This document shows positions 26,643 through 35,332 of a stretch of 64,000 bases of DNA, one piece after another (positions within the stretch are counted from its first letter, which is position 1; each line of letters begins with the position of its first letter). Position numbers and translations under genes: made by a program. Below the pieces are notes generated by a model, which was not told where the DNA came from, did no database searches, and saw only the letters and a list, made by a program, of their open reading frames with translations. The DNA comes from Phyllobacteriaceae bacterium (GTDB taxonomy: Bacteria; Pseudomonadota; Alphaproteobacteria; Rhizobiales; Rhizobiaceae): positions 56,411-120,410 of the forward strand of contig JAMLIH010000001.1 of assembly GCA_023954255.1 (NCBI GenBank). The letters run 5' to 3'.

Positions 26643-27350
26643 TTGCAGTTTGAAGACGGCCTTATCCCCTGCACGCTGCTGAAACGCTACAAGCGGTTCC
26701 TGGCGGATGTCGAAATGCCGGACGGCACGGCAATCACCGTTCACTGCCCCAATCCGGGCGCCATGCTCGGCCTCGACGCGCCGGGATCGCGCGCCTTCGT
26801 CTCCGACAGCCGAAATCCGGCCCGCAAGCTGCGCTACACGCTGGAAATCGTCGAAGCGGATGGAACACTGGTCGGCATCAACACCAACCTGCCCAACCGG
26901 CTGGCGCGCGAAGCAATCGACAACGGGCTGGTGCCGGTTCTGCCCGGATCGGAAATCCTGCCCGAGCAGAAATACGGCGAAAACAGCCGCATCGACTTTC
27001 TCGTCCGCGAACCGGGCCTGCCGCCGCGTTTTGTCGAGGTCAAGAATGTCCACCTGGTGCGCCGGCCGGGCCTGCATGAATTTCCCGATTGCAGGACGGC
27101 ACGCGGCACCAAGCATCTGGGGGAACTGATCCGACAGGTCGAGGCCGGCAATCGCGCTCAGATGCTCTACATCATCCAGCGCTGGGATGGCGACCGCTTC
27201 ACCATCGCCGCCGACCTCGACCCCGACTATGCGGCGGCCTTTGAGCGGGCACGGGCAGCAGGCGTTGAAATGACCGCCCTGAAGTGCCAGATAACCCCGG
27301 CGGGGATCACCGCTGCAGAGCCGGTCGAAATCATCCCGCCAACGGCTTGA
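26643..27350 (+). CDS. sfsA: SfsA family DNA-binding/nuclease-like protein
   Basis: Full-length SfsA, 235 residues. Family features: the start LQFEDGLIPCTLLKRYKRFLADV, HCPNPGAMLGL, YTLEIVEADGTLVGINTNLPNRL, NSRIDFLV and FVEVKNVHLV, the last resembling a PD-D/ExK nuclease core. The start codon is TTG at 26643. Named for sugar-fermentation stimulation in E. coli; the biochemical role is not settled. It precedes map by 54 bp, an order frequent in Rhizobiales. Confidence 0.93.
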   Translation: MQFEDGLIPCTLLKRYKRFLADVEMPDGTAITVHCPNPGAMLGLDAPGSRAFVSDSRNPARKLRYTLEIVEADGTLVGINTNLPNRLAREAIDNGLVPVLPGSEILPEQKYGENSRIDFLVREPGLPPRFVEVKNVHLVRRPGLHEFPDCRTARGTKHLGELIRQVEAGNRAQMLYIIQRWDGDRFTIAADLDPDYAAAFERARAAGVEMTALKCQITPAGITAAEPVEIIPPTA

Positions 27351-27404
27351 GCCCGGCAGCACCCGGCCTTGCACCGGAAGAACTTTCACTGCATAGAGCA
27401 TGAC

Positions 27405-28229
27405 ATGCAGAACTACGTCGAAGCAGGCCTTGCGCCCGTAAAGAATACCGGAACCATCAAACTCTACGGCAAGGACGGGTTTGAGGGCATGCGCCGGGCC
27501 GGGCAACTGACGGCGGAATGCCTCGACCGGCTGGCGGCCTTGGTCAAGCCGGGCGTCACCACCGAGGAAATCGACGATTTCGTCTACCGGTTCGGCATCG
27601 AACACGGCGCCTTTCCGGCAACGCTCAATTACCGCGGCTACACAAAGTCTTCCTGCACTTCGATCAACCATGTCGTCTGTCACGGCATACCCAACGACAA
27701 GCCGCTGCGCGAGGGTGACATCCTCAACATCGATGTCACCCTGGTGCTTGATGGCTGGCATGGCGATTCAAGCCGCATGTACACGGTCGGCAGGGTGCGC
27801 CGCGCCGCCGAACGCCTGATCGAGGTAACCTATGAGTCGCTGATGCGCGGCATTGCCGAGGTCAGGCCCGGAGCCACGACAGGCGACATCGGCGCCGCCA
27901 TCCAGGAATTTGCCGAGGGGGAGCGCTGCTCCGTCGTGCGCGATTTCTGCGGCCACGGACTCGGCCTGCTGTTTCATGACGCGCCCAACATCCTGCATTT
28001 CGGCCGCCGCGGCGAAGGCGTCGAGCTGCGCCCGGGCATGATCTTCACCATCGAGCCGATGATCAATCTCGGCCGGCCTTCGGTAAAGGTGCTGGCCGAC
28101 GGCTGGACGGCGGTCACCCGTGACCGATCCCTGTCGGCCCAGTTCGAGCACTCCGTCGGCGTCACCGAGGATGGCTGCGAGATTTTTACCCTTTCCCCGG
28201 CAGGCCACACTGTGCCACCATATGCCTGA
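27405..28229 (+). CDS. map: Type I methionine aminopeptidase
   Basis: Removes the initiator Met from nascent proteins; essential in most bacteria. The 274-residue protein has the di-metal site residues in their usual context: CHGIPND, DGWHGDSSRM, GHGLGLLFHD, IFTIEPM and FEHSVGVTEDG. The start ATG 27405 (MQNYVEAGL) is chosen over upstream 27369 because relatives begin near this point. It follows sfsA and precedes radC. Confidence 0.96.
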   Translation: MQNYVEAGLAPVKNTGTIKLYGKDGFEGMRRAGQLTAECLDRLAALVKPGVTTEEIDDFVYRFGIEHGAFPATLNYRGYTKSSCTSINHVVCHGIPNDKPLREGDILNIDVTLVLDGWHGDSSRMYTVGRVRRAAERLIEVTYESLMRGIAEVRPGATTGDIGAAIQEFAEGERCSVVRDFCGHGLGLLFHDAPNILHFGRRGEGVELRPGMIFTIEPMINLGRPSVKVLADGWTAVTRDRSLSAQFEHSVGVTEDGCEIFTLSPAGHTVPPYA

Positions 28230-28284
28230 TTGAGGGCCACCCACAGGCGGTTGCGCCTGCCCTCGCGCGAATGGCGAGGCTTTC

Positions 28285-28935
28285 ATGCCGGGTGGCAGCA
28301 AATCAAGGAACATCTCCGGGCAAGACGGTTTTCGGGAGAAGGCCTCCCGCCCCCCTGCGGCGGCGTCCGTCCGCAAACCCCATTATCACGGCCATCGCGA
28401 GCGCATGCGGCTGAAGTTCGCCAGATCCGGCGCGTCCGCCATGGCGGAATACGAAATCCTCGAAATGCTGCTTTATCGCTCGGTCCGCCAGGGCGACACC
28501 AAACCCATCGCCAAACGGCTGATCGACGAATTCGGCTCGCTGTCGGAAGTATTGTCGGCGCCGGTAGCGCGGTTGACGGAAGTCAAGGGCATTGGCGAGG
28601 CAGTCGCGCTCGACCTCAAGCTCATCCAGGCCGCCGGAGCGCTGCTGGCCAGCGGCGGTTTCCGCGAGCGCCCGCTGCTTACCTCCTGGACCAAGGTGCT
28701 GGACTACTGCCGAGCCACCATGGCCTTCGAGGACCGCGAGATGTTCCGCATTCTCTTTCTCGACAAGAAGAACCGGCTGATCAAGGACGAGGTCCAGCAG
28801 GTCGGCACGGTCGATCACACGCCGGTCTATCCGCGCGAGGTGGCAAAGCGCGCGCTGGAACTTTCGGCCACCGCCATCATCCTGGTCCACAACCATCCCA
28901 CTCAACCCTTTTCGGTCACGCTTGGTCACGCCTGA
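28285..28935 (+). pseudogene. radC: radC truncated at the JAMM motif by a mobile element
   Basis: RadC-family protein. The N-terminal helix-hairpin-helix ([17 protein letters not shown]) and the first part of the JAMM/MPN domain ([32 protein letters not shown]) are normal up to LVHNHP at 28885-28899. Relatives continue SGDPTPS and about 35 residues more, including the rest of the metal site. Here the frame runs into [11 protein letters not shown] and stops. Downstream DNA is a tyrosine integrase, so the end of radC was probably displaced by insertion, and the expected rest of radC is not present in the window. The remaining protein should be inactive as an MPN enzyme. Confidence 0.87.
28914..28931 (+). 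repeat. Ten-base-spaced direct repeat at the radC break
   Basis: GGTCACGC occurs at 28914-28921 and again at 28924-28931, ten bases apart, just beyond the point where radC homology ends. This helical spacing suits a protein-binding pair, possibly part of an integrase or excisionase site. Function is inferred. Confidence 0.35.
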
Positions 28936-28992
28936 TCCCCTTGAGAAACAACGATTTTCTGGCTTGTCGTAGTCAGGGATAGCATGGCATAC

Positions 28993-29092
28993 TGGGGTCG
29001 GTTTTTAGGGGGATTGACGCCCCTTTTGATCCCAGTCGCAGACCCCATGAAATCGTCTCGCGACCCCACTCGAAACCCGATGGGAGACCCCA
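28993..29092. repeat. GACCCCA repeats before the integrase gene
   Basis: Three direct copies of GACCCCA at 29041-29047, 29062-29068 and 29086-29092, spaced 21 and 24 bp, and one inverted copy TGGGGTC at 28993-28999. All lie between the radC break and the integrase start, where arm-type binding sites of tyrosine recombinases are normally found. The roughly two-turn spacing supports a protein-binding array; that it is bound by this integrase is inference. Confidence 0.55.
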
Positions 29093-29965
29093 GTGCCAAG
29101 CCTTACAGATGGAGAAATCCGCCGCACCCTGAAGACGGTCGAACAGACCGGAAAGCAACTCAACCTCGTCGACGGGGAGGGCCATGGAACCGGCCGCCTC
29201 GTCCTCGTCATCAAACCGATGCCCACCCGCGTCACCGCCGACTGGATGGCGCAGCAATGGCGCGACAAGAAGCGCATGAAGAAAAAGCTCGGGTCGTATC
29301 CGTCGATGACGCTTGCCCAAGCGCGTGAGGTATTCAACCGCGACTATGCCGGCATGATCCAGAAGGGTCGCAGCATCAAGATCGCCGGCGACACCCGCCC
29401 CGGCACCGTCGCAGATCTCTTCGAGGCTTATGTCGCCGCCCTCAAGGACGCCGGAAAACCGTCATGGAAGGAGGCGGAGAAGGGACTGAACAAGATCGCC
29501 GATACGCTCGGGCGCAACCGCCCTGCCCGCGACATCGAGCCGGACGAGATCACCGCGCTTATCCGCCCGATCTACGAGCGCGGAAAGCGGTCGATGGCCG
29601 ATCATGTACGCTCCTACATCCGGTCAGCCTATAGCTGGGGTCTGAAATCCGAGCATGACTACCGCACGACCTCAGCGCGGCGGTTCCGTCTCTTTTACAA
29701 TCCAGCAGCGGGCATCCCGACCGAGCCGAAGAATGTCGGCACGCGCTGGCTGGACGAGGAGGAATTCGTTCGCCTCTATCGCTGGTTGGAGTATCCCGAT
29801 ACGCCTGTCCACCCGCCCTATACGCGCGCCGTCAGGGTTCTCATGCTTACCGGCCAACGTGTCGAGGAGATCGCCCGGCTCCACATCGACCAATGGGACG
29901 CCAAGGAGCGCATTATCGACTGGTCGAAGACCAAGAACGGCAAGCCGAGCCGGATCACCACCGGC
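29093..29965 (+). pseudogene. Tyrosine integrase, 3' end lost
   Basis: Site-specific recombinase of the P4/island type. The start GTG at 29093 follows the GACCCCA repeats. The N-terminal DNA-binding part (TADWMAQQWRDKKRMKKKLGSYPSMTLAQAREV), the SAM-like core-binding domain and the first catalytic arginine region (RAVRVLMLTGQRVEEIARLHIDQWD) are present. After KTKNGKPS (about 29950) the frame crosses into the reverse strand of the molybdopterin gene (PQPFGNDIPV) and reads on to 30079. The distal R, H-x-x-R and catalytic Tyr are therefore missing. It is a remnant and cannot recombine. Confidence 0.85.
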
Positions 29966-30713
29966 GGACCGCAGCCCTTCGGGAATGACATCCCTGTCGT
30001 CGCAGATCGCCGAGGCGCCGAACACGATGAGAAGATCGCAGTCCCCTGCCCGTTTTCGAAGCGCCTGCTCGACTTCTGATGCCTCATGGCCGACGACATC
30101 GTGAAAGGCGATGGTCGAACCGCTCGGTTCCAGCCGGGCTTCCAGTACGCGTTCGGTCTTGGCGATGGTGGAGTCCTTCAGCGACGGCAGCCGGGTCGAG
30201 ATCATGCCGATGCGTTTGGCCTGATAGCCATGCACGGTGAGGATTTCCGCCCTTGCCGCCAGTTCTTCGACCGCCCTGACCGCGCTTTCCGCCACCGCAT
30301 AGGGAATGATCTTGACGGTCGAATCCATGCGGCCGGCCCTGACCGGCTCGAAATCGCCAAGCGTGGCGAAGGTGATGCCGGGATCGATGGCGTTGACGGT
30401 ACCGACCGCATCCTCGACACCCGCAGGACACCTGAATGCGACGCGTGGAAATTGACCCTGCCGGTCCCCGCATCTCGCCGTCCCCGCCCCGCGCATTTGA
30501 AGCGCGGCGGCAATCCGGCGGCTGCCACGTCCTGCTACGGCCGCCGGCGCCGGCAATGGCAACAATCAGGCTGGCGACACCCTCATCGGCAATGCGCCGC
30601 AGATCGTCATCGGAAAGCACCGTTCCCTTGCGGATCACCAGTTTTCCGGCCCGCAGCGTATGGGCGAGGATGGCGCCGGCGCATTCATCCAGCGGGAAAC
30701 GGCCGAATTTCAT
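29966..30713 (-). pseudogene. Molybdopterin-binding protein, truncated and frameshifted
   Basis: Read from the ATG at 30711-30713: MKFGRFPLDECAGAILAHTLRAGKLVIRKGTVLS is the usual start of molybdopterin-binding/NTP-transferase fusion proteins. Downstream the homology moves between frames: RIAAALQMRGAG in one, GTGRVNFHASHSGVLRVSR in another, then DAVGTVNAIDPGITFATLGDFEPV back. This needs about three indels between roughly 30440 and 30560. From there it runs well through LIVFGASAICDDRDVIPEGLRSAGG and then stops matching near 29966, where the reverse of the integrase begins. The C-terminal MobA-like domain is absent. Its start overlaps the XdhC stop (ATGA). It is probably non-functional whether or not the indels are real. 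Confidence 0.75.
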
Positions 30714-31430
30714 GCTTCCTGCGGCTCCCCTCGCCCCGGCAACGGCATGAACCGGGCGGGTACGGTAGGCCTTGATGACCTGCCCATGATCGCCACAGCG
30801 ATCTCCATCGGATTGGCAGCCGCGATATCGAGCCCGATAGGTGAATGTATGCGCGCGATATCTGCTTCGCTCAGCCCCTCAGCCTTCAGCCGGTCCACCC
30901 GCTTTGCATGGGTCTTGCGGCTACCCAGTGCGCCGACATAGAAGCAGCCGGTCTTGAGCGCCTCGATGAGGGGAAAGTCGCGTCGATCTTCGGCCGTGCG
31001 TCACCGCGACCAGCGCGGTGAAAGCATCGAGCGGGCGTCTTGCCAGTTCATCCTGCGGCCACTCCGCAGCCAGATCGATACCGGCAAAGCGCTCCGGGGT
31101 TGCAAAGGCGGTGCGCGGGTCGATGACCCTCAGATCGTAGCCCGCAATCGCCGCGATTCCCGCCAGCGCCTGGGTGATGTGGACCGCGCCGATTGCCGCG
31201 ATGCGTGGCGCGGGCACGTGAACGTTGAGGAAATACTCCCGCCCGTCAACCGCGTGAATGCCTGATTTGCCGCTGCGAAAGGCTGCCGCCGTGATTTCTC
31301 CCAACGCGCCGGCAACGGCGTCCTGCTCGCCGACAACCCGGTCGCGCCCGCTTTCCATCTCGGTCAGCAGAATGGCAGCACGGCGTTCACGGCGGGCGGC
31401 ATTGAGCTTCTTCAGATTGGCGGGATCCAT
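30710..31430 (-). CDS. XdhC/CoxF-like protein with Rossmann domain, frameshifted
   Basis: XdhC proteins load the molybdenum cofactor onto xanthine dehydrogenase-type enzymes. The first frame gives MDPANLKKLNAARRERRAAILL and VPAPRIAAIGAVHITQALAGIA (a dinucleotide-binding-like Gly/Ala stretch), up to VAVTH. After an indel zone near 30979-30996 the other frame continues DFPLIEALKTGCFYVGALGSRKTHAKRVDRLKAEGLS, the family C-terminus with IHSPIGLDIAA. The gap implies a net loss of two bases, or one gain; the corrected protein would be about 240 residues. It starts directly on the stop of the preceding small XdhC gene (TGATG) and ends on the start of the molybdopterin-binding gene (ATGA). Confidence 0.8.
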
Positions 31431-31786
31431 CAGCCAACCCTTTCCACATAGACACGTATCCTGCCGCCGCAGGAAAGCCCGACCTGCCAGGCCGTCTCGT
31501 CGGCAACGCCGAATTCAAGCATTTTCGGCTCGCCCGAGTGAAGCACCTCCATGGCGTCTGCAATGACCGCACCCTCGACGCAGCCTCCCGAGACCGAGCC
31601 TTCGAAGTTGCCGTCGGTATCGATGACAAGATGCGCACCGACGGGCCGGGGCGCCGACCCCCAGGTCTCCACCACGGTGGCAATCGCCACCTCGCGGCCC
31701 TCCTTCATCCACGCTTCGGCGATGTCGAGCTCCTGGCCCAATGCTGGACTATGGGCAGGAGGATGTTCTGAAGACGCGGTGGTCAT
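31430..31786 (-). CDS. Small XdhC/CoxI-type protein
   Basis: Product of 118 residues corresponding to the XdhC/CoxI N-terminal domain only: EVAIATVVETWGSAPRPVGAHLVI, the conserved SVSGGCVEGAVI and LSCGGRIRVYVE. The two cysteines in these motifs are typical of the family. It is the first of the XdhC pair, a split arrangement common in Rhizobiales. Its partner gene follows with overlapping stop and start. Confidence 0.85.
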   Translation of the reverse strand: MTTASSEHPPAHSPALGQELDIAEAWMKEGREVAIATVVETWGSAPRPVGAHLVIDTDGNFEGSVSGGCVEGAVIADAMEVLHSGEPKMLEFGVADETAWQVGLSCGGRIRVYVERVG

Positions 31787-31874
31787 GGCAAAATCTTTCC
31801 GTCTGAAACGATGCCGTTAATGTAGTCCCGCCGCCCCGATCGCTTCAAGAGACGGCTTTTGAGCCAATTGCCGT

Positions 31875-33107
31875 CTATGCTGCCTGCACCGCCTGAAGCC
31901 AGCGGCGCGGATCGTGCTGGACCGACATCGGGGCCGACAGGGCATGGCAGAGATCGGCCAGCGCATCGAGCGAGTGCACGGCGCGGAATTCGTCCACATG
32001 GGGCAGCATGGTGCGGATGCCGCGCGCCCGGGCCTGAAACCCGTCGAAACGCAGCAACGGATTGAGCCAGATCAGCCGCCGGCAGGAACGGTGCAGCCGG
32101 TCAATCTCATGTTCCAGCAACTCGTCGTCATCGCGCTCCAGCCCGTCGGTGATGAGCAGGACGATGGCGCCCTGTCCCAGCACCCGGCGCGACCATTTGC
32201 GATTGAACTCGTGCAGGGTCGCCCCGATCCGCGTGCCGCCCGACCAGTCCTCCACCGCATCGGTGCAGTTGGCCAGCGCCTCGTCGATGTCCTTGTTGCG
32301 CAATTGCCGCGTCACATTGGTGAGCCGCGTGCCAAACAGGAAGGTGTGCACCCGCTGGCGGCTTTCAGCCAGCGCGTGGATGAAATGCAGGAAGGTGCGC
32401 GAGTAATTCGCCATCGAGCCGGAAATATCGGCCAGAACAACAATCGGCGGGTGCACGAGGCGCTGTTTCCTGAAGCGCGGCAGAACCAGATCACCGCCAC
32501 TTTTCATCGAGTTTGAAAGCGTTCGGCGCGCATCGATGCGCGCAGGCCGGTTGACCGCCTTGTAGCGCCGCGTGCGCACCGGCTGGACCGGCAGGACGAG
32601 TTTTGCCATGGCAAGGCGCGCCTGAGCCAGTTCCTCCGCCGTCATCTGGGCGAAATCCTTCTTGCGCAGCACTTCCCGGCCCGACGCCGTCAGCATGGCG
32701 TCGATCTCGACCTGCGGTTTTTCCACTTCGCGCTGGTTTTCCTGACCGGAAAACAGAGATTGGGAAACCCGTGCCTGACCTGCCCGCTTTTCCTCTTCGC
32801 GCTGACGGTCCATGGCGATTGGCGAAAACATCTGCAGCATCTTTTCGACCAGTTCGCGCGAGCGCCAGAACAGCCGGAAGGCCTCGTCGAAAACCGCATG
32901 ATCCTCATGCCGGTTGACGAAGACGGAATGCAGTATCCAGTAGAAATCGTCGCGGTCGGTAATCCCTGCAACCGAGACGGCGCGCACCGCATCGACCACG
33001 CTTGCCGGCCCCACCCGCATGCCCGCCCCACGCAGCGTGCGGGCAAAATAGAGGATGTTGTCGGGTAACCGTCCTGCCTCGCGCATTCTGGCGGCAGCCT
33101 GCGCCAT
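31875..33107 (-). CDS. VWA-domain protein of the CoxE family
   Basis: Product of 410 residues. The VWA domain contains the MIDAS motif DISGSMANYS and later LLITDGLERDDDELL. The N-terminal helical part (about 1-190) matches CoxE-like proteins. CoxE works with the CoxD MoxR-type ATPase to activate or insert metal centres in molybdenum hydroxylases such as CO dehydrogenase; here the same gene pair is followed by XdhC genes. No hydroxylase structural gene is in the window. It is adjacent to the MoxR gene (4-bp gap). Confidence 0.9.
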   Translation of the reverse strand: MAQAAARMREAGRLPDNILYFARTLRGAGMRVGPASVVDAVRAVSVAGITDRDDFYWILHSVFVNRHEDHAVFDEAFRLFWRSRELVEKMLQMFSPIAMDRQREEEKRAGQARVSQSLFSGQENQREVEKPQVEIDAMLTASGREVLRKKDFAQMTAEELAQARLAMAKLVLPVQPVRTRRYKAVNRPARIDARRTLSNSMKSGGDLVLPRFRKQRLVHPPIVVLADISGSMANYSRTFLHFIHALAESRQRVHTFLFGTRLTNVTRQLRNKDIDEALANCTDAVEDWSGGTRIGATLHEFNRKWSRRVLGQGAIVLLITDGLERDDDELLEHEIDRLHRSCRRLIWLNPLLRFDGFQARARGIRTMLPHVDEFRAVHSLDALADLCHALSAPMSVQHDPRRWLQAVQAA

Positions 33108-33111
33108 CGCC

Positions 33112-34041
33112 CTATTCCGCCGCCCGCAATTCGGCCTTCACCTCGTCGAGCAACTGCTTGCCCTCGCTTGCCTGAATGCGGGCGATGTCGTCCTGGTATT
33201 TCAGCAGCACGCCGATGGTGTCGGAAACCGTCTGCGGATCGAGCGCCAGCTTGTCGAGTTCGATCAGAGCGCCGGCCCAGTCGAGTGTCTCGGCAACGCC
33301 AGGGTTCTTGAACAGGTCGATCTGGCGCAGCTTCTGTACATAGGCAACGATCTCGCGCGACAGCGCTTCGCCGGCTCCCGGCACCTTGGCCTTGATGATC
33401 GCCATTTCGCGCTCGGCATTGGGGTAGTCGACCCAGTGATAGAGGCAGCGCCGCTTCAGCGCGTCGTGGATTTCCCGCGTCCGGTTGGTGGTGATGATGA
33501 CGATGGGCGGTTCGGTAGCCTTGATCGTGCCGAGTTCGGGGATCGTCACCTGAAAATCCGACAGGATTTCCAGCAGGAAGGCCTCGAAAGCCTCATCGGT
33601 GCGGTCGAGTTCGTCGATCAGCAATACGGGCGCCTTGCCCTTCTTGCCCTCCAGTGCCTGAAGCAGTGGGCGGCGGATCAGGAAACGGTCGGAGAATACG
33701 CCCTTCTCCATCGCCTTGCGGTCGGTCTCGCCGGAAGCCTCCCGCATGCGGATTTCGACCATCTGGGCGGCATAGTTCCACTCGTAGAGCGCGGTCGAGA
33801 CATCAAGCCCCTCATAGCATTGCAGGCGGATCAGCGGGCGTCCGAGCTGCTCGCTCAGAACCTTGGCGATCTCGGTCTTGCCGACGCCCGCCTCGCCTTC
33901 CAGAAACAGTGGCCTGCCCATCGTCAGCGCCAGAAACAGAACGGTCGCCAGCGCCCGGTCTGACACGTAGCCGCCGCCTGCCAGCAGATCGACCGTTTCA
34001 TCAATGGTAGCGGGAAGTTTCGTCATCTTTTTGCCGCTCAC
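33112..34041 (-). CDS. MoxR-family AAA+ ATPase (CoxD-like)
   Basis: AAA+ chaperone-type ATPase of 309 residues. Walker A GEAGVGKTE, Walker B VLLIDELDR and the arginine-rich sensor region TTNRTREIHDALKRRC are all present. Paired with CoxE (VWA) downstream, as in metal-insertion modules. A GTG at 34041 overlaps the flavin reductase stop (GTGA); the ATG at 34026 (MTKLPATIDETVD) is an alternative that matches relatives better. Confidence 0.92.
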   Translation of the reverse strand: MSGKKMTKLPATIDETVDLLAGGGYVSDRALATVLFLALTMGRPLFLEGEAGVGKTEIAKVLSEQLGRPLIRLQCYEGLDVSTALYEWNYAAQMVEIRMREASGETDRKAMEKGVFSDRFLIRRPLLQALEGKKGKAPVLLIDELDRTDEAFEAFLLEILSDFQVTIPELGTIKATEPPIVIITTNRTREIHDALKRRCLYHWVDYPNAEREMAIIKAKVPGAGEALSREIVAYVQKLRQIDLFKNPGVAETLDWAGALIELDKLALDPQTVSDTIGVLLKYQDDIARIQASEGKQLLDEVKAELRAAE

Positions 34042-34553
34042 AAAACCCGGTAGTCACGATCCATGTAACACAAAGCCGGCGGCGGTTCATCGCCTGCCGG
34101 CAGGTTAAAGCCTGCAACCTCGCCGAAAATGATCATGTGGGTTGCCACTTCCAGAACATTCGTCACCCGGCAGTCCAGCGCCATGCGCGCGCCTTCGAGC
34201 ACCGGCGAGCCGGTGACCAGCCTGCGCCATTGACCGGCCGCAAAACGCTCCTCCATCCCAAGATGCCCCTCGCCGGCGAAAGCGCGGGCGACATCGATCT
34301 GGTCCGCACACAGGGTGTTGAGGCTGAAATGGCCGTTTTCGCCAAACCAGCCGTTTTCCGGCCGGTTGCGGTTGAGACAAACGAGCAGTGTCGGCGGATT
34401 GTCCGAAACGGAGGTAACGGCCGATACGGTAACGCCGCGCAGGCCCGCCGGCCCATCCGTGGCAACCACGTGAACGGCACCGGCAAACCGCGCCATGCAG
34501 TCGCGGTAATCCTGGGAGGAGATGCGGGATTTGCTGAGCAAGAAAAACTCCAA
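34038..34553 (-). CDS. Flavin reductase-like domain protein
   Basis: Product of 171 residues with the flavin reductase-like fold (HpaC/RutF type): the start region DYRDCMARFAGAVHVVATDG, GLRGVTVSAVTSVSDNPPTLLVCLNRN and NGHFSLNTLCADQ. These bind FMN or FAD and deliver reduced flavin to a partner oxygenase. No partner gene is obvious nearby. It overlaps the MoxR start, so it may be the first gene of that transcript. Confidence 0.87.
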   Translation of the reverse strand: MEFFLLSKSRISSQDYRDCMARFAGAVHVVATDGPAGLRGVTVSAVTSVSDNPPTLLVCLNRNRPENGWFGENGHFSLNTLCADQIDVARAFAGEGHLGMEERFAAGQWRRLVTGSPVLEGARMALDCRVTNVLEVATHMIIFGEVAGFNLPAGDEPPPALCYMDRDYRVL

Positions 34554-34753
34554 TCGGCCTGAAGGCCGGATCTGGCCGGCCGGGCACGCATGAAAATCAA
34601 AGCCGTCTTATGCAAGCTAGTGACCCGGAAGGCAAATGCAATCCTGCCCGTCGCCGCCGCAGCGTTTGCCGCCATCCGCCCCGGCCGGCAATTGCCATCG
34701 CCACACCGTTCGCGATAACTGTTCCGGCAGCCAGTCTGGTGAGGAGAGAGAGC

Positions 34754-35146
34754 ATGGAGCGATATAGCGGTGGCTGCCGGTGCGGCAATGTCCTGATCCG
34801 GGCCAAGGGACGCCCCTACCGGGTCGGCATTTGCCACTGCATGGATTGCCGCAAGCATCACGGCGCGCTGTTTCATGCTTCCGCCATTTTCCCCGAGGAT
34901 GCGGTGGTTATCCTGGGCGAAACGAGCGCCTACGAAGAACGCTATTTCTGCCCTCGCTGCGGCTCGCCGGTTTTTTCCCGCAGCGGCGACGAAATCGAGA
35001 TCAATCTCGGCTCGCTCGATGCTCCCGACCAGTTGATGCCGACCTATGAAATCTGGACAATACGGCGTGAGTCCTGGCTGCCGCCGTTTCCGCTGAAGAA
35101 ACACTATGAGCGCGACCGCGAAGAGACGAGCCGTTTTGAGGAGTGA
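34754..35146 (+). CDS. GFA family zinc protein
   Basis: GFA-domain protein of 130 residues with the full zinc cysteine set: GGCRCG at the N-terminus, CHCMDCRKHHGA and CPRCGSPVF. The family is named for glutathione-dependent formaldehyde-activating enzyme, although most members have no proven activity. ATG 34754 follows GAGGAGAGAG, a strong ribosome binding site, and is chosen over the open frame from 34610. It stands alone between opposing genes. Confidence 0.9.
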   Translation: MERYSGGCRCGNVLIRAKGRPYRVGICHCMDCRKHHGALFHASAIFPEDAVVILGETSAYEERYFCPRCGSPVFSRSGDEIEINLGSLDAPDQLMPTYEIWTIRRESWLPPFPLKKHYERDREETSRFEE

Positions 35147-35332
35147 GGTTCGCGGCCGGAGCAAGACTTTTCCACCCTGCTTCGAGATGCCTTGGCCGTT
35201 GCGCGGCCACCAAAGAGCAAATAGGGATAGGCAATGCAATGCTTGTCGAGCCACCGGCTTTCTGCCTTGATCCGCGCGCCCTTGCCCCCGCGGCGCCGAG
35301 GCGCGAATCGGCTTTTCAATGCGGCGGCGGGA

